Below, one piece after another: positions 5,852-12,048 of a DNA stretch of 12,048 bases. The stretch lies in the NCBI RefSeq assembly GCF_035492295.1, contig NZ_DATJJK010000295.1:1-12048 (forward strand), read 5' to 3'. A program made the position numbers and the translations under genes. This DNA is from Acidisoma sp035492295 (GTDB lineage: Bacteria; Pseudomonadota; Alphaproteobacteria; Acetobacterales; Acetobacteraceae). Below the pieces are notes generated by a model. The model did no database searches and was not told the origin of the DNA. It saw only the letters and a list, made by a program, of their open reading frames with translations. How positions within the stretch are numbered: position 1 is the first letter of the stretch; every line of letters begins with the position of its first letter.

Positions 5852-7339
5852 ATGTCTCCTGTCGCAGGCGCTCCGGCGTCCCCCCTCCGCCTGGCCAACT
5901 GGATCGACGGCGCCTATCGCCCGGACGCTCAGGCGGAAACCTTCGTCACCCGCAATCCTGCAACCGGGGCGGTGCTGGCTGAGCTCGACATCGCGGATGC
6001 CGCCGCGCTCGATGCGGCATTCGCCGCCGCCTGCCGCGGCCAGAAGCTCTGGGCGCGCATGACGGGGATGGAACGCGGCCGCGTGCTCAATCGTGTGGCG
6101 AGCCTGCTGCGCGCGCGAAACGACGAGCTGGCGGCGCTGGAGACTCAGGATACCGGCAAGCCCATTCAGGAAACCAGCGTGGTCGACGTCGTTTCGGGCG
6201 CCGATTGCATCGAGTATTTCGCCGGCCTCGCTGTCGGGCTTGCGGGCGAAAGCGTCGATCTCGGGCCCGGGGCGATGGGCTACACGCGGCGCGAGCCGCT
6301 AGGGGTAGTCGCCGGCATCGGCGCCTGGAACTATCCGATCCAGATCGCCTGCTGGAAGGCGGCGCCGGCACTCGCCTGCGGAAACGCCATGATCTTCAAA
6401 CCCTCCGAACTCACCCCGCTCTCGGCCTTCAAGCTTGCCGAGATCATGAAGGAAGCGGGGGTGCCGGACGGCGTCTTTACCGTCCTCGCGGGCGACGGGC
6501 GCCTCGGGGCGCTGCTCTCCCGTCATCCTGGCATTGCCAAGATCTCGCTCACCGGCTCCGTGCCGACGGGCAAGAAAATCATGGCGGCGGCCGCCGAGAC
6601 GCTGAAGCACGTCACCCTCGAACTCGGTGGCAAGTCGCCGCTCATCGTCTTCGAGGATGCAGACATCGAGAACGCGGTCTCCGGCGCCATGCTCGGCAAC
6701 TTTTATTCTGCCGGCGAAGTCTGCTCGAACGGCACCCGCGTCTTCGTCCATCGTGCCGTGAAGGACCGCTTCATCGCCCGCCTGCTGGAGCGCACGGCCA
6801 AAATCCGCCTGGGCGATCCGCTCGACCCGGAAACCCAGATGGGCGCGCTGATCTCGGACGCCCATATGAGTAAGGTGCTCGGCTATATCGAGCGCGGGAT
6901 CTCGGAAGGAGCCACGCTGCTCTGCGGTGGCACGCGCGTGACGGAGGGCGCCATGGGGCGGGGGAATTTCGTCTCGCCCACGATCTTTGACGCGAGCGGC
7001 GACGATCTCGCGATCGTCCGCGAAGAGATTTTCGGGCCCGTCATGACCATCCTGACCTTCGAGACCGAGGAGGAGGTTGTGGCCCGCGCGAACGATACCG
7101 AATTCGGCCTCGGCGCCGGCGTCTTTACCCGGGATCTGACCCGCGCGCACCGGGTCGTGGCAAGCCTCGAAGCCGGGACTTGCTGGATCAACACCTATAA
7201 TATCACCCCGATCGAACTACCCTTCGGCGGCTATAAGCAATCCGGCCTCGGCCGCGAGAACAGCCGCGCGGCACTCGATCATTATACCCAAATCAAAAGC
7301 GTCTATGTGGCACTCGCCCCCGTGGAGGCGCCGTACTGA
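5252..7339 (+). CDS. BetI-BetB fused open frame (TetR repressor plus betaine aldehyde dehydrogenase)
   Basis: One uninterrupted 695-codon frame encodes a complete TetR-family BetI (about residues 1-200) followed directly by a complete betaine aldehyde dehydrogenase (201-695). There is no stop codon between them. The join reads DTQLAASKEGSS-MSPVAG. In this class betI and betB are normally separate neighbouring genes. If translated through, the product would be a DNA-binding repressor carrying an NAD-dependent dehydrogenase. A strong Shine-Dalgarno and ATG at the join should also yield free BetB. The codon before that ATG is TCG, one base from TAG, so a stop lost by a single substitution would be enough to create the fusion (inference). 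A sequencing error at the same base would look identical. The open frame is seen directly; the existence of a fused protein is not proven. Confidence 0.6.
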   Translation: MSRREPEDTRRKQLTDTTIHVMAQVGFHATTLGLIAKQAGVSAGLVAHYFGDKEGLLEATLRSLASRLSRAAAARMRAATTPRARLQAVIDANLAPEEMDSETSAVWLAFWGQAKHSDRLKRVQRIYQLRVLSNLRHALRGLAKAEDVERLAVIIAAIIDGLWLRTTLAAAWSSADSETARRIAAGFVDTQLAASKEGSSMSPVAGAPASPLRLANWIDGAYRPDAQAETFVTRNPATGAVLAELDIADAAALDAAFAAACRGQKLWARMTGMERGRVLNRVASLLRARNDELAALETQDTGKPIQETSVVDVVSGADCIEYFAGLAVGLAGESVDLGPGAMGYTRREPLGVVAGIGAWNYPIQIACWKAAPALACGNAMIFKPSELTPLSAFKLAEIMKEAGVPDGVFTVLAGDGRLGALLSRHPGIAKISLTGSVPTGKKIMAAAAETLKHVTLELGGKSPLIVFEDADIENAVSGAMLGNFYSAGEVCSNGTRVFVHRAVKDRFIARLLERTAKIRLGDPLDPETQMGALISDAHMSKVLGYIERGISEGATLLCGGTRVTEGAMGRGNFVSPTIFDASGDDLAIVREEIFGPVMTILTFETEEEVVARANDTEFGLGAGVFTRDLTRAHRVVASLEAGTCWINTYNITPIELPFGGYKQSGLGRENSRAALDHYTQIKSVYVALAPVEAPY
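5837..5851 (+). promoter_or_regulatory. strong internal Shine-Dalgarno for betB
   Basis: AAGGAAGGAAG at 5837-5847 is a near-ideal anti-16S match and lies 4-6 nt before the ATG at 5852. It is the strongest ribosome binding site in the plus-strand operon. It sits inside the open betI-betB frame and argues that BetB is made independently even if read-through also occurs. Confidence 0.75.
5852..7339 (+). CDS. betB: betaine aldehyde dehydrogenase BetB
   Basis: A 495-residue NAD(P)-dependent aldehyde dehydrogenase that oxidises betaine aldehyde to glycine betaine. Visible catalytic features, numbered from the ATG at 5852, are N160 in GAWNYP, K183 in FKPSEL, the cofactor-loop motif TGSVPTGKK (about 234-242), general base E257 in TLELGGKSP and nucleophile C291 in GEVCSNGTR. 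EEIFGPV and PFGGYKQSGLGRE follow near the C-terminus. Length and motifs fit BetB closely. The start is set by the strong Shine-Dalgarno at 5837-5847 and lies in frame with betI without an intervening stop. The TGA at 7337-7339 overlaps the betA ATG (TGATG), implying coupled translation with the dehydrogenase that makes its substrate. Confidence 0.95.
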   Translation: MSPVAGAPASPLRLANWIDGAYRPDAQAETFVTRNPATGAVLAELDIADAAALDAAFAAACRGQKLWARMTGMERGRVLNRVASLLRARNDELAALETQDTGKPIQETSVVDVVSGADCIEYFAGLAVGLAGESVDLGPGAMGYTRREPLGVVAGIGAWNYPIQIACWKAAPALACGNAMIFKPSELTPLSAFKLAEIMKEAGVPDGVFTVLAGDGRLGALLSRHPGIAKISLTGSVPTGKKIMAAAAETLKHVTLELGGKSPLIVFEDADIENAVSGAMLGNFYSAGEVCSNGTRVFVHRAVKDRFIARLLERTAKIRLGDPLDPETQMGALISDAHMSKVLGYIERGISEGATLLCGGTRVTEGAMGRGNFVSPTIFDASGDDLAIVREEIFGPVMTILTFETEEEVVARANDTEFGLGAGVFTRDLTRAHRVVASLEAGTCWINTYNITPIELPFGGYKQSGLGRENSRAALDHYTQIKSVYVALAPVEAPY

Positions 7340-8994
7340 TGTCAAGCTTCGATTATATCATCGTGGGCGCCGGCTCCGCCGGTTGCGTTTTGGCGAACCG
7401 CCTGACAGAGGACGGCAAGACCACCGTTCTCGTGCTCGAATTTGGCGGTTCGGATTCCTCGATCTTCATCCAGATGCCGGCCGCACTCTCCATTCCGATG
7501 AATAAGGAGAAATACAACTGGTTTTATGAGACCGAGCCCGAGCCGCATCTCAACAATCGCCGCATGCACACGCCGCGCGGCAAGGTTCTGGGCGGATCCT
7601 CATCGATCAACGGCATGGTCTATGTCCGTGGCAATGCCATGGATTTCCAGGGCTGGGAGCAGCTCGGCGCGCGCGGCTGGAACTATGCGCAAGTGCTGCC
7701 CTATTTCAAACGGGCCGAGCACCGGGAAGAAGGCGGAGACGAATATCGCGGCGATCATGGGCCGCTCCGTACCTCCTACGGTCCCACCAAAAACCCGCTC
7801 TATCATGCCTGGGTGGAGGCGGCGCAGCAGGCCGGCTACCCCAAAACAAACGACATCAACGGCTTCCAGCAGGAAGGCTTCGGCCGGATGGACATGACCG
7901 TGAGCCACGGTCAACGCTGGAGTGCGGCGACGGCCTATCTCAAGCCCGCCATGGCGCGGCCGAACCTCGAAGTGCGGACGGGCGTGCTCGCCAAGCGGAT
8001 CATTTTCGACGGCAACCGAGCGACCGGCGTGCGCTATCTGCGCGGCGGGCAGGAGGTTTCGGTTCATGCACGCCGGGAGGTAATCCTTTCGGGTGGACCC
8101 ATCAACTCGCCGCAGCTTTTGAAACTCTCCGGCATCGGCCCGGCTGCTGAGCTTGCCGAGCATGGCATCAGCGTCGTCGCGGACCGGCCGGGCGTCGGCG
8201 AGAATCTGCAGGACCATCTGGAATTCTACTTCCAGGTCGCGGTGACGGAGCCGATCACTCTCTTCTCGGCGCAGTCGCTCATCTCCAAGGGCATGATCGG
8301 CGCGCGCTGGATGGTGATGAAGGATGGGCTCGGCGCCACCAACCATTTCGAGACCTGCGGCTTTATCCGCAGCCGGGCAGGGGTCTCCTATCCGGATCTC
8401 CAGTACCACTTCTTGCCGCTCGCCATTTCCTATGACGGCAATTCCCTCGCCACCGAGCACGGCATGCAGGCCCATGTCGGCCCCATGCGCTCGAAAAGTC
8501 GCGGCTGGGTGCGGCTGCGCTCGGCAGACCCGCATGACAAGCCGCGCGTCTTCTTTAACTATATGAGCCACCCGGATGATTGGGTGGAGATGCGGGCGAG
8601 CGTGCGGCTGACGCGCGAGATCTTCGCTCAATCAGCCTTCGAACCCTTCCGCGGGCGGGAAATTCAGCCTGGCGCGGATTGCGTGACGGACGAGCAGATC
8701 GATGCCTTCATCGCGGACAAGGTGGAGAGCGCCTATCACCCGTCCTGCACCTGCAAGATGGGCGACCCTTCGGACCCGATGGCGGTGGTCGATCCGGAAA
8801 CCCGGGTCATCGGTATCGAGGGGCTGCGTGTCGTCGACAGTTCCATCATGCCGCAGGTGACGACGGGCAATCTCAATGCGCCGACCATCATGATCGGCGA
8901 GAAGGCTTCCGATCACATCCTCGGCCGGCCGCTGCTCGCACCCTCCAATGCGCCTTTCTATCAGGCTGGTAACTGGCAGACCGCCCAGCGCTGA
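7339..8994 (+). CDS. betA: choline dehydrogenase BetA (GMC oxidoreductase)
   Basis: A 551-residue FAD-dependent GMC-family enzyme that oxidises choline to betaine aldehyde and is usually membrane-associated. The dinucleotide fold GAGSAG is at 10-15 with its acidic partner in LEFGGSD (33-39). GMC signature 1 is near 81-104 (GKVLGGSSSINGMVYVRG), and signature 2 is GPINSPQLLKLSGIG (253-267). The active-site pair is H467 in HPSCTCKMG and N511 in GNLNAPT, one position from His466/Asn510 of choline oxidase. Length is typical of BetA. The start overlaps the betB stop by one base. No choline sulfatase gene (betC) precedes it, so this operon begins from choline. Confidence 0.95.
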   Translation: MSSFDYIIVGAGSAGCVLANRLTEDGKTTVLVLEFGGSDSSIFIQMPAALSIPMNKEKYNWFYETEPEPHLNNRRMHTPRGKVLGGSSSINGMVYVRGNAMDFQGWEQLGARGWNYAQVLPYFKRAEHREEGGDEYRGDHGPLRTSYGPTKNPLYHAWVEAAQQAGYPKTNDINGFQQEGFGRMDMTVSHGQRWSAATAYLKPAMARPNLEVRTGVLAKRIIFDGNRATGVRYLRGGQEVSVHARREVILSGGPINSPQLLKLSGIGPAAELAEHGISVVADRPGVGENLQDHLEFYFQVAVTEPITLFSAQSLISKGMIGARWMVMKDGLGATNHFETCGFIRSRAGVSYPDLQYHFLPLAISYDGNSLATEHGMQAHVGPMRSKSRGWVRLRSADPHDKPRVFFNYMSHPDDWVEMRASVRLTREIFAQSAFEPFRGREIQPGADCVTDEQIDAFIADKVESAYHPSCTCKMGDPSDPMAVVDPETRVIGIEGLRVVDSSIMPQVTTGNLNAPTIMIGEKASDHILGRPLLAPSNAPFYQAGNWQTAQR

Positions 8995-9080
8995 GGCTAG
9001 AGAGAAGGTTCGGGGGAGGAAGGCCGAGGGGTTTTCGCCCGCAGCCAACCTTGTGTTAGCCGAGGGAGTGAGGACGCTTC

Positions 9081-9482
9081 ATGCCTGTCGTCGCCTATAT
9101 TGCCGCGCTTCTGGTCTTTCTGGCGCTGGATCTCATCTGGTTCGCCGTCATGGGCCAAAGCTATCGCAGCGTGCTCGGGCCCATGCTCGCCCCCAATATT
9201 CGCTGGGGCGCGGCGGCGCTCTTCTACCTGCTCGATATTCTCGGCCTGATGATCTTCGTCATGCTGCCGGGGCGCAGGCGGGGGGCTCTCTGGGTGCTCG
9301 CCCATGGCGCGCTCTTCGGCCTCTTCACTTATGCGACCTACGACCTCACCAATCTTGCCGTAATCAAGGGCTGGACTGCCGTGCTTACGCTCCAGGACGT
9401 GATCTGGGGCATGGTGGCCTCGTCTATCGCGTCGATCTTCGGCTGGGCGTTGATGCGGGACCGCGCGCGCCGTCGCCGCTGA
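9081..9482 (+). CDS. DUF2177-family small membrane protein
   Basis: A 133-residue very hydrophobic protein with about four membrane segments: near 3-23, around 43-63, 68-90 and 103-124. The family-like features are LALDLIWF in helix 1, an FYLLDILGL stretch and the GLFTYATYDLTNLAVIKGW segment. I recognise these as DUF2177, whose function is unknown to me. GAGG lies about 9 nt before the ATG. It starts 86 nt after betA on the same strand, so it could be read from the bet transcript, although the gap also allows its own promoter. It ends just before a bidirectional terminator. The Arg-rich tail RDRARRRR fits a cytoplasmic C-terminus. Confidence 0.82.
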   Translation: MPVVAYIAALLVFLALDLIWFAVMGQSYRSVLGPMLAPNIRWGAAALFYLLDILGLMIFVMLPGRRRGALWVLAHGALFGLFTYATYDLTNLAVIKGWTAVLTLQDVIWGMVASSIASIFGWALMRDRARRRR

Positions 9483-9485
9483 ACG

Positions 9486-9520
9486 AAAAAAGCCCAGGGG
9501 TCGCGGCCCCCCCGGGCTTT
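9486..9520. terminator. bidirectional intrinsic terminator between DUF2177 gene and ohr
   Basis: The arms AAAGCCC (9489-9495) and GGGCTTT (9514-9520) pair perfectly. Inner GGGG/CCCC pairing extends the stem around a small TCGCGG loop, with a few bulged bases. On the minus strand the stem is followed by six T (the A-run 9486-9491), making a strong terminator for ohr. On the plus strand the T-run is only three, so it should be weaker for the DUF2177/bet side. It begins 3 nt after the DUF2177 stop and ends 26 nt before the ohr stop. Confidence 0.85.
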
Positions 9521-9546
9521 CGGCACGCCCGGCTTTGAGGCTGGAC

Positions 9547-9975
9547 TCAGACGACGCTGAGCTTGACGTCGATATTGTTCCGCGTCGCGTTGGAATAGGG
9601 GCAGACCTCGTGCGCCTTGGCGACCAGCTCTTCGGCGGCCGCGCGCTCCACGCCCGGAAGCGAGACCGCGAGCGCCACCTCGAGACCGAAACCGCCTTCC
9701 GAGCGCGGGCCGATGCCGACGGTGGCCGTCACCGTCGCATCCGCCGGCACCTTCGCCGTGCCGCCCTGGGAGGCCACGAACTTCATCGCGCCGATGAAGC
9801 AGGCGGCATAGCCGGAGGCGAAAAGCTGCTCCGGGTTCGAGCCTTCGCCGCCAGCGCCGCCGAGTTCCTTCGGCGTAGCGAGCTTGACCGAGAAATTGCC
9901 GTCCAGCGTGCCGGACTGGCCATCGCGGCCACCGGTGGCTCGGGCAGCAGTCTTATACAGAACATTCACGGACAT
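9547..9975 (-). CDS. ohr: organic hydroperoxide resistance protein Ohr
   Basis: A 142-residue OsmC/Ohr-fold thiol peroxidase that reduces organic and fatty-acid hydroperoxides in the cytoplasm. Key residues, numbered from the ATG at 9975, are R17 in GGRDG, E49 in NPEQLF, the peroxidatic C59 in GYAACFIGA and the resolving C125 in HEVCPYSNATR. Together they form the usual Ohr active site. The ATG at 9975 is chosen over the one at 9984 because AAGGA lies about 8 nt upstream of it but abuts the other. The N-terminus MSVNVLYKTAARATGGRDG is typical. The gene is divergent from ohrR, with a palindromic operator candidate in between. Confidence 0.95.
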   Translation of the reverse strand: MSVNVLYKTAARATGGRDGQSGTLDGNFSVKLATPKELGGAGGEGSNPEQLFASGYAACFIGAMKFVASQGGTAKVPADATVTATVGIGPRSEGGFGLEVALAVSLPGVERAAAEELVAKAHEVCPYSNATRNNIDVKLSVV

Positions 9976-10023
9976 CGTTGTCATCCTTCCATGGGCGCCT
10001 ATCGCGCCGGAGCGAAAAACTTA

Positions 10024-10042
10024 CACACGATTAAATCGTGTG
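10024..10042. promoter_or_regulatory. candidate OhrR operator at the ohr promoter
   Basis: CACACGATTAAATCGTGTG is a perfect dyad with 8-bp arms and a 3-nt centre. It starts 5 nt downstream of the predicted ohr -10 on the minus strand, so a bound repressor would cover the transcription start. Position, symmetry and the adjacent ohrR gene make OhrR the obvious ligand; binding is inferred. Confidence 0.7.
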
Positions 10043-10047
10043 CGATT

Positions 10048-10076
10048 GATCTAGCTCGTCCGGTTTCGCACGTCAA
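10048..10076 (-). promoter_or_regulatory. ohr: putative ohr promoter
   Basis: On the minus strand, TTGACG (10076-10071) is followed by exactly 17 nt and then TAGATC (10053-10048). The -35 is near consensus; the -10 is weak (three of six). It is about 70 nt upstream of the ohr start and abuts the dyad at 10024-10042. Confidence 0.5.
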
Positions 10077-10083
10077 GTATTGC

Positions 10084-10106
10084 GATAGGGTCGTGCGCGA
10101 CCTATC
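10084..10106. promoter_or_regulatory. imperfect dyad upstream of ohrR
   Basis: The arms GATAGG(G)TCG and CGACCTATC pair over nine bases with one inserted G around the centre TGCG. It lies 45-68 nt before the ohrR start, where autoregulation by OhrR or promoter binding would occur. Its sequence differs from the dyad at 10024-10042, so it may not be the same regulator's site. Confidence 0.3.
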
Positions 10107-10151
10107 TCCTTCGTGATCATCGCGGCAGACCGCCGCGCCGAGGAGGTTAAG

Positions 10152-10619
10152 ATGGCCGACACGCCGGACCGGATGCCCGATCTCTCGGAGTTCCTTTGCT
10201 TCGCCGTCTATTCCACCAATCATGCCTTCAACCGCGTCTACAAGCCACTGCTGGAGACGCTTGGCCTGACGTATCCGCAGTATCTGGTCATGGTCCAGCT
10301 CTGGGCCGAGGACGGGCAGACGGTGGGCGCGCTCGGCGGCCGGCTGTTTCTGGAATCGAATACGCTGACGCCGCTGATCAAGCGGCTGGAGGCGCAGGGC
10401 CTCGTCCGCCGTGCGCGCGATCCGGCGGACGAACGCCAGGTGCGGGTTGCGCTGACCGAGACGGGCCGCGCGCTCGAGGCGCGGGCCCTGAGCGTGCCGG
10501 CCTGCGTCTTCGCGGCGACCGGCATGGAGCTTCCCCGTCTGCAACGGCTGGTGGAGGACATGACCGCTCTCCGCACCGCGCTGATGGAGACGATGGAGGA
10601 AGGGGAGGCCGAACGCTAG
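10152..10619 (+). CDS. ohrR: MarR-family organic peroxide sensor OhrR
   Basis: A 155-residue winged-helix repressor of ohr. The reactive cysteine is C16 in FLCFAVYS. Y30 and Y41 match the conserved tyrosines that hydrogen-bond this cysteine in OhrR. A second cysteine, C118 in VPACVF, suggests a 2-Cys type that forms a disulfide when oxidised, as in Xanthomonas OhrR. The winged helix-turn-helix runs about 55-101, with NTLTPLIKRLEAQGLV as recognition helix and DPADERQVRVALT as wing. The ATG at 10152 is preceded by GAGGAGG at an ideal distance. Upstream in-frame starts would add about 13 residues without a ribosome binding site. It is divergent from ohr. Confidence 0.94.
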   Translation: MADTPDRMPDLSEFLCFAVYSTNHAFNRVYKPLLETLGLTYPQYLVMVQLWAEDGQTVGALGGRLFLESNTLTPLIKRLEAQGLVRRARDPADERQVRVALTETGRALEARALSVPACVFAATGMELPRLQRLVEDMTALRTALMETMEEGEAER

Positions 10620-10861
10620 GTGGTTCTCGGCTTATTCCCGGGCACGCCCTTGTCAAAGAGGTGGAAGAGCGGCAAAGCATTGTCTAGGGAGATGACGCAT
10701 GGAAGGAAGCCGACAGACGCGCTGTCAATGACGGTGCCCACAAGCCATGAGCGGAGTGCCACGGCGGTCAACTCTCCCGCGTCCCGCAGGCTGAAGACAT
10801 CACAGGACCAAACAACGCGCACGAAGCGGCGCCGCAAAAAAAACCGGGAGAGCTTGCAACA
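10620..10861. other. gene-free stretch upstream of the MFS transporter
   Basis: 242 nt between ohrR and the transporter start. It contains a run of eight A at 10837-10844, just before the transporter's ribosome binding region. I see no convincing gene, tRNA, clear -35/-10 pair or strong hairpin. A frame can be read from 10700 through 10886, but its composition is unlike the neighbouring genes and it overlaps the transporter start. The stretch probably holds the transporter promoter. Confidence 0.4.
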
Positions 10862-12048
10862 ATGTCCGTCAACGCCGCACCAGTGACAGCTGCCGTCCCA
10901 ACCACCACGCAAATCTTCAAGGTCGCGCTCGCGAGCATCATCGGCTCGATCATCGAACAATATGATTTCCTCGTCACCGGCGTCATAGCCGCGACGGTCT
11001 GGGGCGGGGTCTTCTTCAAGCTTCCGGGTCTCGCCGCGGTAGCCGCGGCGATCGGCGTTTATGGCATCGGCATTATCATCCGGCCGGTAGGTGCATATAT
11101 CTTTGGCAATATCGCCGACCGCAGCGGCCGCAAGAACGCCATGGTCTTTGCCTTGATGCTGATGGGGGGCAGCACATTGCTCATCGGCCTTACGCCGACC
11201 TATGACAGCATTGGCGTGCTCGCACCGATCCTGCTAATTGTCTTCCGGCTGATGCAGGGTATCAGCTTCGGCGCAGAATTCGGCACAGCTTCCACCTGGG
11301 TCGTGGAACAGGCGGCGCATTCCAAACATCGCGCCTTCTGGGGTGCCTGGGTTGGGTTTGCAATTCCTATCGGCCTTCTGCTCGGTTTCGGCTCAGTCAT
11401 CTTTGTTAAATCCCTGATGTCGCCTGCGGCATTCGTCGCCTGGGGATGGCGCATTTTCTTCTACGTTGGCTTCCTCGTGGCAGTGGTCGGCATCGTCATC
11501 CGCAACCGTACCGAGGAGAGCTACGTCTTCGAAAAATATACGCGGGGTGAGGCGCCGCTGAGCCACCCTGCCAATGCCGTCTGGCGCGAGATGCCGCTGC
11601 GCATCCTGCGCACGTCACTCGTCAACGCCATGTTTGGCGGCGCGTTCTTCCTCTCCTTCGTGTTCGGCACAAGCTACATGAAGGCGGTCGGCTACAAGCC
11701 GAACCAGGCACTGGAGATCGGATTGATCGCGGCAGCCTTCATGCTTGTCTTCATGATCATCGGGGCGCTGCTGTCCGACATCATCAACCGGCGTACCATC
11801 CTGCTGATCGCCGCCCTGACCTTCCTGATCTTCGCAATCCCCTATTTCTACCTGATCAACACGGGCAATTTCTATCTCGCCATGCTCGCCGACATCATCG
11901 GCTTTGGCTTTGTCTTCGGTTTCGGCTACGGCGCCATCCCGAGCTTCTACACGGAGAATTTCCCGACCCGCTTTCGCGCCTCGGGTGCCAGCGCCGGCTA
12001 CCAGATTTCGCAGGTCTATGGCGGCGGCCTCATCCCCATCGTCGCCGG
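10862..12048 (+). CDS. MFS transporter, metabolite:H+ symporter type (partial at 3' end)
   Basis: The frame is open for 395 codons from ATG 10862 to the window edge with no stop. GGGAGAG lies upstream of the ATG. The protein is a major facilitator with many membrane helices. IEQYDF (31-36) matches the IE-x-YDF entry of helix 1 in the MHS (ProP/KgtP/shikimate) group. GNIADRSGRK (82-91) is the MFS loop 2-3 motif. FRLMQGISFGAEFG (128-141) is the helix 4 signature with Arg129, and FPTRFRASGASAGYQ near the right edge is the MHS helix 10-11 loop motif. MHS members import organic acids, betaine or proline with protons. The substrate here is unknown. Nearby choline genes hint at osmolytes, but ohr/ohrR separate them. 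Roughly 40-60 residues appear to be missing. Confidence 0.88.
   Translation, partial: MSVNAAPVTAAVPTTTQIFKVALASIIGSIIEQYDFLVTGVIAATVWGGVFFKLPGLAAVAAAIGVYGIGIIIRPVGAYIFGNIADRSGRKNAMVFALMLMGGSTLLIGLTPTYDSIGVLAPILLIVFRLMQGISFGAEFGTASTWVVEQAAHSKHRAFWGAWVGFAIPIGLLLGFGSVIFVKSLMSPAAFVAWGWRIFFYVGFLVAVVGIVIRNRTEESYVFEKYTRGEAPLSHPANAVWREMPLRILRTSLVNAMFGGAFFLSFVFGTSYMKAVGYKPNQALEIGLIAAAFMLVFMIIGALLSDIINRRTILLIAALTFLIFAIPYFYLINTGNFYLAMLADIIGFGFVFGFGYGAIPSFYTENFPTRFRASGASAGYQISQVYGGGLIPIVA

Noticed and set aside
6299..8631. Long minus-strand frames inside betB and betA
   Set aside because: They are antisense to enzymes with intact catalytic residues. No ribosome binding site or recognisable domain was found.
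10620..10886. Small plus-strand gene between ohrR and the MFS transporter
   Set aside because: Its frame overlaps the transporter start, its codon use lacks the usual G/C third-position bias, and it resembles no known protein.
10862..12048. Horizontal transfer of the MFS gene
   Set aside because: It uses a few more A/T-ending codons, but the overall bias is close to the neighbours. No mobile element, integrase or tRNA is present.
1..12048. CRISPR arrays, insertion sequences, tRNA or rRNA genes
   Set aside because: I saw no regularly spaced repeats, transposase motifs or tRNA/rRNA-like sequence anywhere in the window.

Overview
The window is high-GC bacterial DNA with alphaproteobacterial character. 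The choline transporter choXWV lies divergent from betI-betB-betA, and the coding regions show strong G/C third-position bias. The arrangement resembles choline catabolism loci of the Hyphomicrobiales (Rhizobiales). I cannot name a genus, and the placement is inferred from protein similarity and gene order as I recall them.

Layout: a 43-codon fragment of an unrecognised plus-strand gene enters from the left (1-132). From 185 to 4955 five genes run leftward on the minus strand. In transcription order they are choX (choline-binding protein), choW (permease), choV (ATPase), a ParA-type ATPase, and a PhnD-like binding-protein-fold protein with no visible signal peptide. The last two overlap by four bases. 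An intergenic stretch of about 205 nt with two strong hairpins separates choX from choW. The divergent control region (4956-5251) holds a perfect TTGAACGTTCAA dyad, the probable BetI operator, and several further dyads on the choX side. Rightward from 5252 comes a single open frame that encodes BetI followed, with no stop codon, by betaine aldehyde dehydrogenase (BetB). BetB also has its own ATG with a very strong Shine-Dalgarno sequence. betA (choline dehydrogenase) overlaps the betB stop by one base. A small DUF2177-type membrane protein gene follows, and then a bidirectional terminator.

Right of the terminator is a peroxide-defence pair: ohr (minus strand) and its divergent regulator ohrR (plus strand), with a palindrome placed just downstream of a plausible ohr promoter. 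A 242-nt gene-free stretch then leads into an MFS transporter of the metabolite:H+ symporter type, which runs off the right edge.

Functionally, ChoX captures periplasmic choline and ChoWV imports it. BetA oxidises it to betaine aldehyde and BetB oxidises that to glycine betaine, while BetI represses until choline is present. Ohr and OhrR detoxify and sense organic hydroperoxides. The most unusual item is the uninterrupted BetI-BetB frame, which would make a repressor-enzyme fusion alongside free BetB. The second is the ParA/PhnD-like pair at the tail of the choline transport operon.
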